Source: Steroidobacteraceae bacterium (GTDB taxonomy: Bacteria; Pseudomonadota; Gammaproteobacteria; Steroidobacterales; Steroidobacteraceae). From it: 64,000 nt of DNA. Every line of letters begins with the position of its first letter. The first letter of the stretch is position 1. Under the pieces are notes generated by a model. That model did not search any database. It worked only from the letters and a program-made list of their open reading frames with translations, and had not been told where the DNA came from. The position numbers were made by a program, and so were the translations under genes. The DNA is taken from positions 1 through 64,000 of the forward strand of contig JAHCAN010000001.1 in NCBI GenBank assembly GCA_019634915.1, written 5' to 3'. Below are positions 19,423 to 28,596 of this stretch, piece after piece.

Positions 19423-21423
19423 ATGCGTCAGTGCACAGCGATTTGGATGGCGGCGGTGGCATCTTTCCTGTTCGCAGCCCACGCGGAGGATGCGCCACAA
19501 CCGGTGCAGCCAGCCCCGTCTGCATCCGCAGCCGATGCGACACCGGCCGAGGCCGCCGCCGGCGCTACAGCATCGCTGACCCGCAGCGACCTGGAGGCCT
19601 GGCTCGACGGCTTTCTGCCTTACGCGCTCGAATCCGCCGACATCGCCGGAGCGGTGGTCGTGGTCGTCAAGGACGGCCAGGTGCTGCTGCAGAAGGGCTA
19701 TGGCTATTCCGACGTCGAGGCGCGCAAACCGGTCGATCCCGAGCTCACGCTGTTCCGCCCCGGCTCGGTCTCGAAGCTGTTCACGTGGACGGCCGTGATG
19801 CAGCTGGTCGAGCAGGGCAAGCTCGATCTCGACGCGGACGTGAACGGCTACCTCGACTTCAGGATCCCGCCGTACGGGGACAAGCCCGTCACGCTGCGCA
19901 ACATCATGACCCACACCGGCGGTTTCGAAGAGCAGGTGAAGGGGCTGATAACGACCGAGAAGGAGCCGATCGCGCAGCTCGGCGAGCATCTCAAGGAGTG
20001 GATTCCGGAGCGCATCTACGCGCCGGGCACGACGCCGGCCTATTCCAACTACGCAACCGGGATGGCCGGCTACATCGTCGAGCGCGTCTCGGGCCTCTCC
20101 TTCGCCGACTACATCGACCAGCGCGTGCTCGGACCGCTCGGCATGGAGCACTCCACGTTTCGCCAGCCGTTGCCTGAAAAGCTCGTACCGCTGATGTCCA
20201 GGGGCTATGCGCGCGCCTCGCAGCCGGCCAAGCCCTTCGAGATCATCGGCGGACTCGCGCCGGCGGGCAGCCTGTCGGCGTCCGGCGCCGACATGGGGCG
20301 CTTCATGATCGCGCACCTGCAGAACGGCGCCTTCGGCACCGAACGCATCCTGCAGGAAGGTACGGCCAGGCAGATGCACGACACGGCGCTCACGATCCTG
20401 CCGCAGGTCAACCGCATGCTGCTCGGCTTCTACGAACAGAACTACAACGGCCATCGCGCCTTCGGCCACGGCGGCGACACGCAGTGGTTCCACAGCAATC
20501 TGCACCTGTTCCCGGACGACGGCATCGGGCTGTTCATCTCGATGAACAGTTCCGGCAAGGACGGCGGGCCGGGCAGGATCCGCAGCAGCCTGTTCGAACA
20601 GTTCGCGGATCGCTACCTGCCCGGACCGACGCTCGATGGCAAGGTAGATGAGAACACTGCCGCCGGGCATGCGCGCATGATCGCCGGCGTCTACGAGAAC
20701 TCGCGCCGGATCGACTCGAGCTTCCTGAGCCTGCTGAATCTGCTGGGCGCGGCCAAGGTGGCACCAAACGAGGACGGCACGCTGATGGTCTCGGTGGCGA
20801 CCAATCTCGCCGGCGCGCCGATCAAGTGGCGCGAGGTCGCGCCCTTCGTCTGGCGCGATGACTACGGCAAGAACCTGCTGTCCGCCGAAGTCCGCGACGG
20901 GCGCGTCACGCGCTTCAGCTTCGGCGAGATCTCGCCGTTCATGGTGTTCGAGCGCGTGCCGGCCTCGCGCTCGCCGGTCTGGCTGCTGCCCGTGCTCGCC
21001 ATCAGCCTCGCGGTCGCGCTGCTGACCGCGCTCGCGTGGCCGATCTCGGCGCTCGTGCGACGTCACTACCGCGCGCCGTACCGGCTCACGGGCCGGGACG
21101 CAATCGCGCATCGCCGCATACGCATCGGCACGGCGGTGGTCACCGCCCTGTTCATCGCCTGGGCCATCCTGGTGGTCGGCATGATCAGCAACCTCGGGTG
21201 GCTCTCCGGCCGGTTCGATCCGCTGCTCTGGGTACTGAAGATCCTGTCGCTGGTCGCGTTCCCGGTCGCCGCGGTGCTCGGCGTGATGAACGCCGTTACG
21301 GTCCTGCGCGGCGCGCGCAAGTGGTACGCGAAGCTCTGGGCAGTATTGCTCGCGATCTCGCTGATCGTGCTGCTGTGGGTGGCCTTCAGCTTCCACTTGC
21401 TGGCGCTCAACGTGAACTACTGA
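19423..21423 (+). CDS. Exported/membrane serine hydrolase, class C beta-lactamase fold
   Basis: The 666-residue protein has a signal peptide (AAVASFLFAAHAE) and a beta-lactamase/DD-peptidase domain. The SxxK motif is SVSK at residues 115-118, the YxN motif is YSN at 207-209, and the third-box equivalent is GHGGDTQ near residue 348. After a linker domain, four hydrophobic segments (about residues 528-660) anchor the C-terminus. Such proteins are D-amino-acid-acting esterases or peptidases of the periplasm. The start has GAGGG five bases upstream. It leads an operon with a YkvI-like permease and a POT peptide transporter, suggesting peptide or D-peptide processing coupled to uptake. Confidence 0.85.
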   Translation: MRQCTAIWMAAVASFLFAAHAEDAPQPVQPAPSASAADATPAEAAAGATASLTRSDLEAWLDGFLPYALESADIAGAVVVVVKDGQVLLQKGYGYSDVEARKPVDPELTLFRPGSVSKLFTWTAVMQLVEQGKLDLDADVNGYLDFRIPPYGDKPVTLRNIMTHTGGFEEQVKGLITTEKEPIAQLGEHLKEWIPERIYAPGTTPAYSNYATGMAGYIVERVSGLSFADYIDQRVLGPLGMEHSTFRQPLPEKLVPLMSRGYARASQPAKPFEIIGGLAPAGSLSASGADMGRFMIAHLQNGAFGTERILQEGTARQMHDTALTILPQVNRMLLGFYEQNYNGHRAFGHGGDTQWFHSNLHLFPDDGIGLFISMNSSGKDGGPGRIRSSLFEQFADRYLPGPTLDGKVDENTAAGHARMIAGVYENSRRIDSSFLSLLNLLGAAKVAPNEDGTLMVSVATNLAGAPIKWREVAPFVWRDDYGKNLLSAEVRDGRVTRFSFGEISPFMVFERVPASRSPVWLLPVLAISLAVALLTALAWPISALVRRHYRAPYRLTGRDAIAHRRIRIGTAVVTALFIAWAILVVGMISNLGWLSGRFDPLLWVLKILSLVAFPVAAVLGVMNAVTVLRGARKWYAKLWAVLLAISLIVLLWVAFSFHLLALNVNY

Positions 21424-21447
21424 TGTCACCGTGAACGCGGAGGCCGA

Positions 21448-22560
21448 TTGGGCGATCTCTTCAGGCGTTACCTGCTGCCGGGCTTCGTATTCGAATCGGC
21501 GGTGATCGCCGGCGGCTACGCCACGGGCCGCGAACTGGTCGAGTTCTTCCTGCCCGCCGGCCCCTGGGGCGGCCTGCTCGGCATGGCAGTCAGCATGCTC
21601 GTATGGAGCCTGGTCCTGATGGCCAGCTTCGAGCTCGCGCGCATCGCCAGGACCTACGAATACCGCTCGTTCTTCAAGCTGCTGCTCGGTCGCGGCTGGT
21701 TCCTGTTCGAGATCGCCTACCTCTCGCTGATCGTCGTGATCATGGCGGTGATGGGCGCGGCGGCCGGTGAAGTGATCCACAGTCTGCTCGGCTGGCCGAA
21801 GCTCGCCGGTTCGCTCGGCATGATCGTCGCGACCGGCGCGCTGCTGTTCTACAGCAATGCGTTCATCGAAAAATTCCTGACCGCGTCCGTCGGCTACCTG
21901 TATCTCGTCTACATCGTGTTCGTGATCTGGAGTCTCGTCGCATTCGGCGATCGCATCGCGGCGAACTTCGCCGCGGCACCGCCGGTGGGCAACTGGTTCA
22001 AGGCAGGTGTCACCTACGCCGGCTACAACGTCGCGACGATCCCGGCGGTGCTGTTCTGCATCCGCCACCTGACGTCGCGCCGCGATGCGCTGGTCGCCGG
22101 CGCGCTGGCCGGTCCGCTCGGCATGCTGCCCGCCGTGCTCTTCTATGTCGCGCTCGTGGGTTACTTCCACGAGATCGGCGCCGAAGCGCTGCCGTCGGCC
22201 TTCCTGCTCGCCCGTCTGCACGCGCCCTGGTTCAAGTGGGCGTTCCAGATCGCCGTGCTGCTGACGCTGGTGGATACGGGCGTTGCGGTGCTGCACGCGA
22301 TCAACGAGCGGGTCGCCGGGGCCTGCACGGAGCGGCAACGTGAAATGCCGCGCATGCTGCGCCCGCTGCTGGCCGGCGCGATCATGCTGCTGTCGGTGTA
22401 CGCCGCGTCGGCGATCGGCCTGATCGACCTGATCGCCAAGGGCTACGGCGCCCTCACCTATGCCTTCATCGTCCTGTTCGTCGTACCGGTCCTGACGATC
22501 GGAATCTGGCGGATCCACCGCTCGGGCGCCGGCGGATCGGCGGTCACGGCCGGCACTTGA
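21448..22560 (+). CDS. YkvI-like integral membrane transporter
   Basis: The 370-residue protein has about ten hydrophobic segments. The N-terminal GFVFESAVIAGGYATGRELVEFF resembles the YkvI family, which belongs to the LeuT-fold amino-acid transporters, where the AxxxGGG-like first helix forms the substrate site. I infer an amino acid or small peptide cargo from the neighbours. The TTG start at 21448 follows GGAGG by only four bases and is the only plausible start; its 3' end overlaps the next gene by four bases. Confidence 0.7.
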   Translation: MGDLFRRYLLPGFVFESAVIAGGYATGRELVEFFLPAGPWGGLLGMAVSMLVWSLVLMASFELARIARTYEYRSFFKLLLGRGWFLFEIAYLSLIVVIMAVMGAAAGEVIHSLLGWPKLAGSLGMIVATGALLFYSNAFIEKFLTASVGYLYLVYIVFVIWSLVAFGDRIAANFAAAPPVGNWFKAGVTYAGYNVATIPAVLFCIRHLTSRRDALVAGALAGPLGMLPAVLFYVALVGYFHEIGAEALPSAFLLARLHAPWFKWAFQIAVLLTLVDTGVAVLHAINERVAGACTERQREMPRMLRPLLAGAIMLLSVYAASAIGLIDLIAKGYGALTYAFIVLFVVPVLTIGIWRIHRSGAGGSAVTAGT

Positions 22561-23834
22561 GCCGTCCGCCGGAATCGCGCGACGCCCCGGCCGACTGGTT
22601 CGGTCATCCGCGCGGGCTGACGGTCCTGTTCCTGACCGAGATGTGGGAGAAATTCTCCTACTTCGGCATGCGCACGCTGCTCGTCTACTACATGACGAAG
22701 GCGCTGCTGATGCCGCAGGCGCAGGCGTCGTGGATCTACGGCCTCTACACCGCCTTCGCCTATTTCACGCCGATCATCGGCGGCGCCATCGCCGACCGGT
22801 TCATGGGGCGGCGCCGTGCCGTGATCGTCGGCGGCTCGATCATGGCGCTGGGTCATTTCATGATGACCTTCGAGAGCCTGTTCTATCCGGCGCTCGCGAC
22901 CATCGCGATCGGCAACGGGCTGTTCCTGCCGAGCCTGCCGAGCCAGGTGCAGGCGCTGTACCGGCCGCGCGACCCGCGCGCCAATTCCGCCTACAACGTG
23001 TACTACGTCGGCATCAATCTCGGCGCCGTGCTCGCGGCGATCGTCTGCGGCGCGCTGGGCGAGCTGTACGGCTGGCACTTCGGCTTCGGTGCCGCCGGCA
23101 TCGGCATGTGCCTCGGGCTCGTGATCTACGTCGTCGGCGGTCGCTACCTGCCGGCCGAGGTCGCGGTCGCCGCGCCGGTCAAAGCCCCGGATCGCAGCAA
23201 CGAGTCCTGGCGCGCGCGCATCGGACTGCTGATCGGTGTCATCGCGATCGTCGTCATATTCCGCGGCGCCTACGAGCAGATCGGCAACACCGTCGCGCTG
23301 TGGGCGGACACCGGCATCGATCGCCACGTCGGCGCGGACCGCACGATTCCGGCGACCTGGTTCCAGGCGCTCAATCCGCTGCTGGTCTTCACGCTCACGC
23401 CGATCCTGCTCGCGATCTGGAAACGTCGCGCAGGCCGGCCATTCTCGCCGCTGCGACGCATGGCGGTCGGCGCCGCCATCGTGGCGGCGGCCTATGTGCT
23501 GCTGGCATTCAGCGCCGGGGCGGAGCCCGCGCACTGGTTGTGGCTCGCAACCTTCCTGCTGGTCTACACGCTCGGCGAGCTGTTCATCCTGCCGACCGGC
23601 CTCGGCCTGTTCGGGCGCCTGCCACCACGCAATCTCGCCGCGACCTCGATCGCGCTGTGGTTTTCGGCGAGCTTCGCGGGCAACCTGCTGGCGGGTCTGC
23701 TCGGCGCTTACTGGAGCGAGCTCCCACCACGCGCGTTCTTTCTGATGATCGCCGCAGTGGCGGCGACGTCCGCGGCCCTGCTGCTGCTGACGGAGCGCTG
23801 GGCACGCCGGCTGCTGCACGACGAGCTAGGGTAA
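22557..23834 (+). CDS. POT/PTR-family proton-coupled oligopeptide transporter
   Basis: The 425-residue MFS protein has the POT signature near its N-terminus: FLTEMWEKFSYFGMRTLLVYYM, equivalent to ExxERFxYYG but with Lys in place of the Arg. The second family motif appears as NAYNVYYVGINLGAV-like residues at about 140. POT carriers import di- and tripeptides with protons. The 425-residue size is smaller than most bacterial POTs (about 500), consistent with twelve rather than fourteen segments. The start is TTG, overlapping the previous stop (TTGA). The 3' end overlaps the convergent heme A synthase relative by nine bases. Confidence 0.85.
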   Translation: MSRPPESRDAPADWFGHPRGLTVLFLTEMWEKFSYFGMRTLLVYYMTKALLMPQAQASWIYGLYTAFAYFTPIIGGAIADRFMGRRRAVIVGGSIMALGHFMMTFESLFYPALATIAIGNGLFLPSLPSQVQALYRPRDPRANSAYNVYYVGINLGAVLAAIVCGALGELYGWHFGFGAAGIGMCLGLVIYVVGGRYLPAEVAVAAPVKAPDRSNESWRARIGLLIGVIAIVVIFRGAYEQIGNTVALWADTGIDRHVGADRTIPATWFQALNPLLVFTLTPILLAIWKRRAGRPFSPLRRMAVGAAIVAAAYVLLAFSAGAEPAHWLWLATFLLVYTLGELFILPTGLGLFGRLPPRNLAATSIALWFSASFAGNLLAGLLGAYWSELPPRAFFLMIAAVAATSAALLLLTERWARRLLHDELG

Positions 23835-24701
23835 GCGCAACACCACTGCAAGCAGGCTGGCCGCAGTCAGGTTGTGCAGCAACACGACCGGCAATGACGA
23901 ATTCCCCTCGCCGATGACGATGCCCAGTGCCACCACGACCATCAGCAGCGCGGCCAGGCCCAGCGCGCTGTGTCGTCGGCCACGACGCCACGCCAGCCAG
24001 CCGAAAGCGAGCGCCACCGCGGCCACCACGAACCCGCCGACCCAGTGCACCCATTGGACGGCCGCACCCGCCGCACCGCTGGCCAGGCCCGCGCCGTCGG
24101 TCGCGGGCAGTCGCCACGGATCGAGCCCGGAGAAATCCCAGCCTCCGCCCGCGGCCAGCGCCGTGCACTCGGCCAGAGAATGGCAACTCAGCCCCGCGTG
24201 CGTGGCACTCACCAGCGCACCGAGCGCGACCTGTAACACCAGCAGGATCGCAGCCAGGACACCCGCGCGTGCGAGCACCGCATCCGGCGGCCGGCGCTCG
24301 CCGGTCACCGCGACCAGCCGGGCGCACAGCGCGAGCATCGCGAAACCGCCGAGCAGATTGCCGAGGGTCACCGCGGGCAGCTGGGAGCCGGGCGTCACGA
24401 CGCCGAGCACCGCAAGCCCCAGCGCGAGCCCGAGCAGGCCGAGCGCGAGAGCGCCCTCGCGTCGCAGCGCCGGGCGCGCCGTGTAACTCGCGAGCACCAT
24501 CGCGATCACCAGCAGCAGCGTCACCGATGCCACCACCCGGTGCGCCGCCCTCGCGACCAGGACATCGGCTTCGGGGCCGGCGCCGCGGTGCCTGACGAAA
24601 GCGCTCAGCGTGATGATCAGTACGGTCAGCAGCAGGCAGGACTGCGCCATGCGGCGCAGCGACCCGCGGCGCTCACCGGCAGTGACGAACGCCGTGGTCA
24701 T
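23826..24701 (-). CDS. COX15/CtaA-family heme A synthase-like protein
   Basis: The 291-residue membrane protein has about eight hydrophobic segments and the CtaA pattern of paired histidine helices: H54 in AAHRVVAS, a His in QWVHWVGG and one in LLHNLTAA. The position where most members have a second N-terminal-half His reads TLGNLLGG, so one ligand may be missing. The THAGLSC loop also fits the family. CtaA hydroxylates heme O to heme A, so one of the heme-copper proteins of this cluster may use an A-type heme; no ctaB is in the window. It is the last gene of the minus-strand cluster, nine bases after the cytochrome b fusion. Confidence 0.8.
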   Translation of the reverse strand: MTTAFVTAGERRGSLRRMAQSCLLLTVLIITLSAFVRHRGAGPEADVLVARAAHRVVASVTLLLVIAMVLASYTARPALRREGALALGLLGLALGLAVLGVVTPGSQLPAVTLGNLLGGFAMLALCARLVAVTGERRPPDAVLARAGVLAAILLVLQVALGALVSATHAGLSCHSLAECTALAAGGGWDFSGLDPWRLPATDGAGLASGAAGAAVQWVHWVGGFVVAAVALAFGWLAWRRGRRHSALGLAALLMVVVALGIVIGEGNSSLPVVLLHNLTAASLLAVVLRLP

Positions 24702-24710
24702 GAGCCTCGC

Positions 24711-26597
24711 TCACGAGCCCGACGGCAGGAACGCATCCGACACGCAGGCATCCTCGCTGAGCCCGCGCGAGATGAACGCAGGCACCGCCGTCTCGACCAT
24801 GCGTACCGAGCCGCATACATACACTTCGTGGCCACTGAGGTCGGGATAGTCTGCCAGCATCGCCTCGTGCACGAGCCCGCGGCGTCCCGGCCAGTCGGCC
24901 GAGCTGTCCTCGGAGAGCACCGGCGTCACCGTGAAGTTCGGATGCTCCCGCGCCCAGCGTTCGACCAGCTCGAGCATGTACAGGTCCCTGCGTTCGCGCA
25001 CGCCCCAGTACAGATGCATCGGTCGCTGGACGCCGCGCCGGAACGCATCGCCGACGATGCTCTTGATCGGCGCGAAGCCGGTCGCGCCGGCGACGAACAG
25101 GATCGGCTTCGGGCCTTCGCGCAGCGTGAAGCGGCCGAACGGTCCCTCGAAACGCAGCTCGTCACCAACCTGCATGGCCGTGAACACGTGCGTCGTGAAG
25201 CGCCCGCCCGGAATCAGGCGGACGTGCAGCTCGATGAACTCGTTGTCCTGCGGCGTGTTGGCGAACGAGAACGCCCGCCGCTGGCCATCCTCCAGCACGA
25301 CGTTGATGTACTGGCCCGCGGTGAAATCGACGCGCCGACCGTCAGGGAGCGAGACCTTGACCCGCATCACGTCGGCGGACAGTTTCTCGAGGCTCGCGAC
25401 CTTGCCGACACAGGAGCGGACGCTGCTCTTGCCGTCGGCCGCCAGTTCCTCGACCTCGATTTCGACGTCGCTGCGCGGGGTCGCGCAGCACATCAGCGTC
25501 TTGCCCGCCTCGCGCATCTCGCGCGTCAGCACGCTCGGCTGGTACGCGCCGTGATCCACGCTGCCGTTGAGCACCGTGCACAGGCACACGCCGCAGCCGC
25601 CGTTGCGGCATTCGTAGCGCAGGGCCACTCCGGCGCGCAGGCCGGCCTCGAGGATCGTCTCGCCGCTGCGTGCAGCCGCATACCCGGGGCCCGGGTGGAT
25701 CGTCAGCTGGAAATCTCGCCGGGCGCCGCGGCGTTTCAATGGCAGCCAGGGAATGACGACCAGCAACGCCGTGACCGCTCCGGTCAGCAGCCATACTTTT
25801 TCGGGTGACCAGCGATACAGCAGCGCGAGTCCCCCGAGATAGAACCAGTCGAGATCGAGCGCGGTGACGGCCGTGGCGAGATCCGCCGCCCCGCCCTGGC
25901 CCAGGACCGGCTGCACCAGCGCCACGGCCAGCAGCATCAGCGCGACGCTGATCGCGATCACCCGCGGCGGCACCATGGCCGCCTTCGGCACGCGCTGCAC
26001 GTGCACCCACATCAGCAGCAACGTCAGCAGCGGCACGCCGATGTGAATGAACACCAGCAGCGAGAAGAAGCGGTCGTTGATGCTCGACGGATAGAGCACA
26101 TTGCGGATCAGCGCATCGAATCCCGGCAGCTGCGCCAGCCACTCGAAGCTGCCGTCGATGACGAACTGGGCCAGCTTGTCCCAGGGCAGCATGAAACCGT
26201 TGACGCCCGCCGTGTAGACGAGCCAGATCAGCGCGACACCGGTGATCCACGAGAACGACCTGAACCCGCGCATGCGATCGAACGCGAAATGGCGCACCAG
26301 GTGGATCATCATCACGACGACCATCGCGTCGGATGCGTAGCGATGGATGCTGCGCAGCACGCCGCCGGCGAACCACTGCCCGTGCGTCAGCGCCTCGACC
26401 GAGTTGTAGGCGCCGACGACGCTCGTGTCGAAGAACGCGTACAGGTACAGGCCGCTGCCGGTGACGATCCAGAACAGGAAGAAGGCGATCGAACCGAGGT
26501 GATAGAACGGATTCAGCTTGTCGCCGAAGGCGCGATTGAACAGCGCCTCGACATGCATGAACAGCCAGCGCAGCAGCGCCTGCAATCTGCCGATCAT
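24711..26597 (-). CDS. Cytochrome b / [2Fe-2S] ferredoxin / FAD-NAD(P)H reductase fusion
   Basis: The 628-residue protein joins three modules. Residues 1-205 are a bc1/b6f-type cytochrome b N-terminal domain with the four heme ligands H85/H99 and H185/H199. Two further membrane segments follow to about residue 285. A plant-type ferredoxin domain covers about 295-385 with C330, C335, C338 and C370. A ferredoxin-NADP reductase-like domain finishes the protein, with the FAD motif RAFSFAN and the nucleotide motif GATGFAPIKS, ending YVCGSVRMVE. It could pass electrons from cytosolic NAD(P)H through flavin and iron-sulfur to membrane hemes. It overlaps the preceding heme-copper gene by four bases (ATGA). 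I know of no characterised protein with this exact arrangement. Confidence 0.9.
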   Translation of the reverse strand: MIGRLQALLRWLFMHVEALFNRAFGDKLNPFYHLGSIAFFLFWIVTGSGLYLYAFFDTSVVGAYNSVEALTHGQWFAGGVLRSIHRYASDAMVVVMMIHLVRHFAFDRMRGFRSFSWITGVALIWLVYTAGVNGFMLPWDKLAQFVIDGSFEWLAQLPGFDALIRNVLYPSSINDRFFSLLVFIHIGVPLLTLLLMWVHVQRVPKAAMVPPRVIAISVALMLLAVALVQPVLGQGGAADLATAVTALDLDWFYLGGLALLYRWSPEKVWLLTGAVTALLVVIPWLPLKRRGARRDFQLTIHPGPGYAAARSGETILEAGLRAGVALRYECRNGGCGVCLCTVLNGSVDHGAYQPSVLTREMREAGKTLMCCATPRSDVEIEVEELAADGKSSVRSCVGKVASLEKLSADVMRVKVSLPDGRRVDFTAGQYINVVLEDGQRRAFSFANTPQDNEFIELHVRLIPGGRFTTHVFTAMQVGDELRFEGPFGRFTLREGPKPILFVAGATGFAPIKSIVGDAFRRGVQRPMHLYWGVRERRDLYMLELVERWAREHPNFTVTPVLSEDSSADWPGRRGLVHEAMLADYPDLSGHEVYVCGSVRMVETAVPAFISRGLSEDACVSDAFLPSGS

Positions 26598-28096
26598 CGC
26601 GCCCGCCCCGCCTGCGCGCCGTGCCGGTCGCGCATCGAGCCGGCGACCACGACGATGAACAGCAAGCCACCGATGATCGCGATCAGGCCGCCGAGCCCCA
26701 TCAGGCCCATGCCGACGACCTCGGCCGTGCTGCCCAGCACCTGCTCGGCTCCGGCGACCTTGCGCTGTACGCCGTAACCGCCGGACCAGACGAGGCCCAC
26801 GATGTGCATCAGCTGCCCGGCGCCGTAGAGCAGCGGCTGCAGCACTGCCATGCGCCCGGCCGCGGCGCGATAACCGAGCTGCGGCAGCAGGTGGTACACG
26901 AGTCCCATCAGCGCCAGCGTCACGCCGACGATGCTGCCGTGATAGTGGGCGGGGATCTTCACGTTGTTGCCGTTGATGAATACGCCGATCACGCCGCCGG
27001 CGGCAAACAGCAGCACCGAGGAGATCAGTGCCGCGCGCAGCGGCGCCTGCGCGGAGCCGCTCAGCCAGCCCGGCAAGCCCTGCCGCTGCGCCTGCCCGGC
27101 GCGCCGCCGCGCGCGGCGGTGCGCCGCGAAGTGCGCGACCAGCGCGATCACGACCGCGAGACTCACCGGCAGGATCGAAACGCCGCCGCCGAAGCGCATC
27201 GCCCAGGTGTGCAGATCGCGATGCTCGACGGAGGCGATATCGTGGGCGAGGTAGGCATAGGGCGTGACGAACACGCTCGCGAGCGCCAGCGCGAACATCA
27301 GCAGCGCCACCCGTGGGCTCAGCGACACGCGTGCGCCGCCGGCGCTCGCCAGCCACAGCCAGGCCACCAGCATCAGCAGCGTCCAGGTGAACTGCAGCGC
27401 ATGGCCGCCGCCCCAGAACAGGATCTCGTAATAGGGCTTGCCGGCGAGGCCGATCGGCATCACCGCGAACGACCAGCCGAACGCCAGCAGCGCGACGGCC
27501 GTCGACACCACGCTTGCATTCAGTCCGAAGCGCAACACGCCACTGCCGTCGAACATCACGCCGAGCTTCGGCGCCGTGAAGAGACTGCGCAGGACCAGCA
27601 CCGCGACGCCGGCCGCGAACACGATCAGCCCGGCGACGAACCAGCTGTCGTCGAGCAGCGGAATGTAATTGGCCATGATCGCTTCGCCCCGGCCGAAGAA
27701 CGGCGCCAGCGACATCAGCGCGGCGCCCGCCACGCACAGCGCGAGCGCGGTCCATGCCCACGCCAGGCCGCGCTCCGAGCCGTTGATGCTCCACAGCAGG
27801 CCTGCGATTGCCACGAACCAGACGAGCACCGACAGGTCGACGTGCACGACCAGCGCCAGCCGGAAGAAGTCCGCGACCGGGAACCATTCGTTGATCACCG
27901 GCGTGCGCGACAGCACCAGCAGTACCGAGAACAGGCCGGCGCCGATCAACGCGAGCAGCGCGAGCCACAACCAGCCGCGCGCCAGCGCCCGCTGCGCCCC
28001 CGCGGGAACTGCGAGCAGGTAATCGTCGGAGGACGAGGCCGTGAGCCGCACATCGCGCAGCGATGAGCCGAGCGGCGCTTCAGCGGTGCTGTTCAT
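26594..28096 (-). CDS. Divergent heme-copper oxidoreductase catalytic subunit
   Basis: The 500-residue protein has about twelve hydrophobic segments and the heme-copper subunit I pattern: a low-spin heme His at H85 (VVHVDLSV), the helix VI copper His at H232 (GGGHALQF) and H384/H386 (IPAHYHGS) for the hemes. The helix VII pair that is HH in oxidases reads E291-H292 (SVEHRDLH), and no Tyr is seen where the cross-linked one would be. Altered copper-site ligands are typical of NO-reductase-like families of the superfamily. It has no CuA subunit of its own; it is joined by four-base overlaps to the anchored unknown protein before it and the cytochrome b-reductase fusion after it. Function is inferred: NO reduction, or another reaction. 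Confidence 0.8.
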   Translation of the reverse strand: MNSTAEAPLGSSLRDVRLTASSSDDYLLAVPAGAQRALARGWLWLALLALIGAGLFSVLLVLSRTPVINEWFPVADFFRLALVVHVDLSVLVWFVAIAGLLWSINGSERGLAWAWTALALCVAGAALMSLAPFFGRGEAIMANYIPLLDDSWFVAGLIVFAAGVAVLVLRSLFTAPKLGVMFDGSGVLRFGLNASVVSTAVALLAFGWSFAVMPIGLAGKPYYEILFWGGGHALQFTWTLLMLVAWLWLASAGGARVSLSPRVALLMFALALASVFVTPYAYLAHDIASVEHRDLHTWAMRFGGGVSILPVSLAVVIALVAHFAAHRRARRRAGQAQRQGLPGWLSGSAQAPLRAALISSVLLFAAGGVIGVFINGNNVKIPAHYHGSIVGVTLALMGLVYHLLPQLGYRAAAGRMAVLQPLLYGAGQLMHIVGLVWSGGYGVQRKVAGAEQVLGSTAEVVGMGLMGLGGLIAIIGGLLFIVVVAGSMRDRHGAQAGRAR

Positions 28097-28596
28097 TGCA
28101 GTGTGATCCCACCTTTTTCGGCGTTGAAGTCGATCACCAGGATCTGCGCCGGCTTCAGCTCGAGCACTTCGCTACGCTCGAAATCGAATCCCCCGGTACG
28201 CGCGCTGTCTCTCAGGCGCACATCGAAACGGTGGGTGCCTGCGGGAACCTCGATGCGCTGGTACACCGAGGCCGCGCCGTCATGGGACAGCCCGGCGGGC
28301 TGCGCCGACCGGCGCAGCACGCGGACGCCGTCGATGTCGACTTCGACCAGGATCGGCGAACGTTCCCGCGGGCAACTCATCGGCGCGCGCATGTTCGGCG
28401 GCAGTTTCGCGAGCTCATCGGGGCTCAGCTGCCGGCATTCCTGCAAACGCTGGCCGTGGTGGATGAAGCTCAGCTTGACCAGCGCGTGATCCGGCGGCAG
28501 GTGCTGGTAGGCCGGCCAGCGCGTGAACACGCCGATGACTGCCGCGAACGCGGCATACAGCACGACCTGCCCGATCCACGAATATACCCTGCTCAT
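28093..28596 (-). CDS. Membrane-anchored protein of unknown function in the heme-copper cluster
   Basis: The 167-residue protein has one N-terminal membrane segment (residues 7-25) followed by a soluble periplasmic domain. The domain contains FIHHGQRLQECRQLS and a second cysteine in PMSCPRERSP, so a disulfide or metal site is possible, then a beta-rich region (PILVEVDIDGVRVLRR, RIEVPAGTHRFDVRLRD). I cannot assign it to a characterised family. It overlaps the genes on both sides by four bases, which implies matched expression with the cytochrome b-MvhD fusion and the second heme-copper subunit; an assembly factor or accessory subunit is the simplest guess. Confidence 0.75.
   Translation of the reverse strand: MSRVYSWIGQVVLYAAFAAVIGVFTRWPAYQHLPPDHALVKLSFIHHGQRLQECRQLSPDELAKLPPNMRAPMSCPRERSPILVEVDIDGVRVLRRSAQPAGLSHDGAASVYQRIEVPAGTHRFDVRLRDSARTGGFDFERSEVLELKPAQILVIDFNAEKGGITLQ

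Noticed and set aside
19264..22518. 1084-codon minus-strand frame opposite the hydrolase and permease genes
   Set aside because: His/Arg/Asp-rich composition typical of GC antisense frames; overlaps two real genes completely.
24711..27968. Reading the cytochrome b-reductase frame as a 1085-residue protein
   Set aside because: The part before 26597 lies in the wrong frame of the heme-copper gene; a clear ATGA start exists at 26597.
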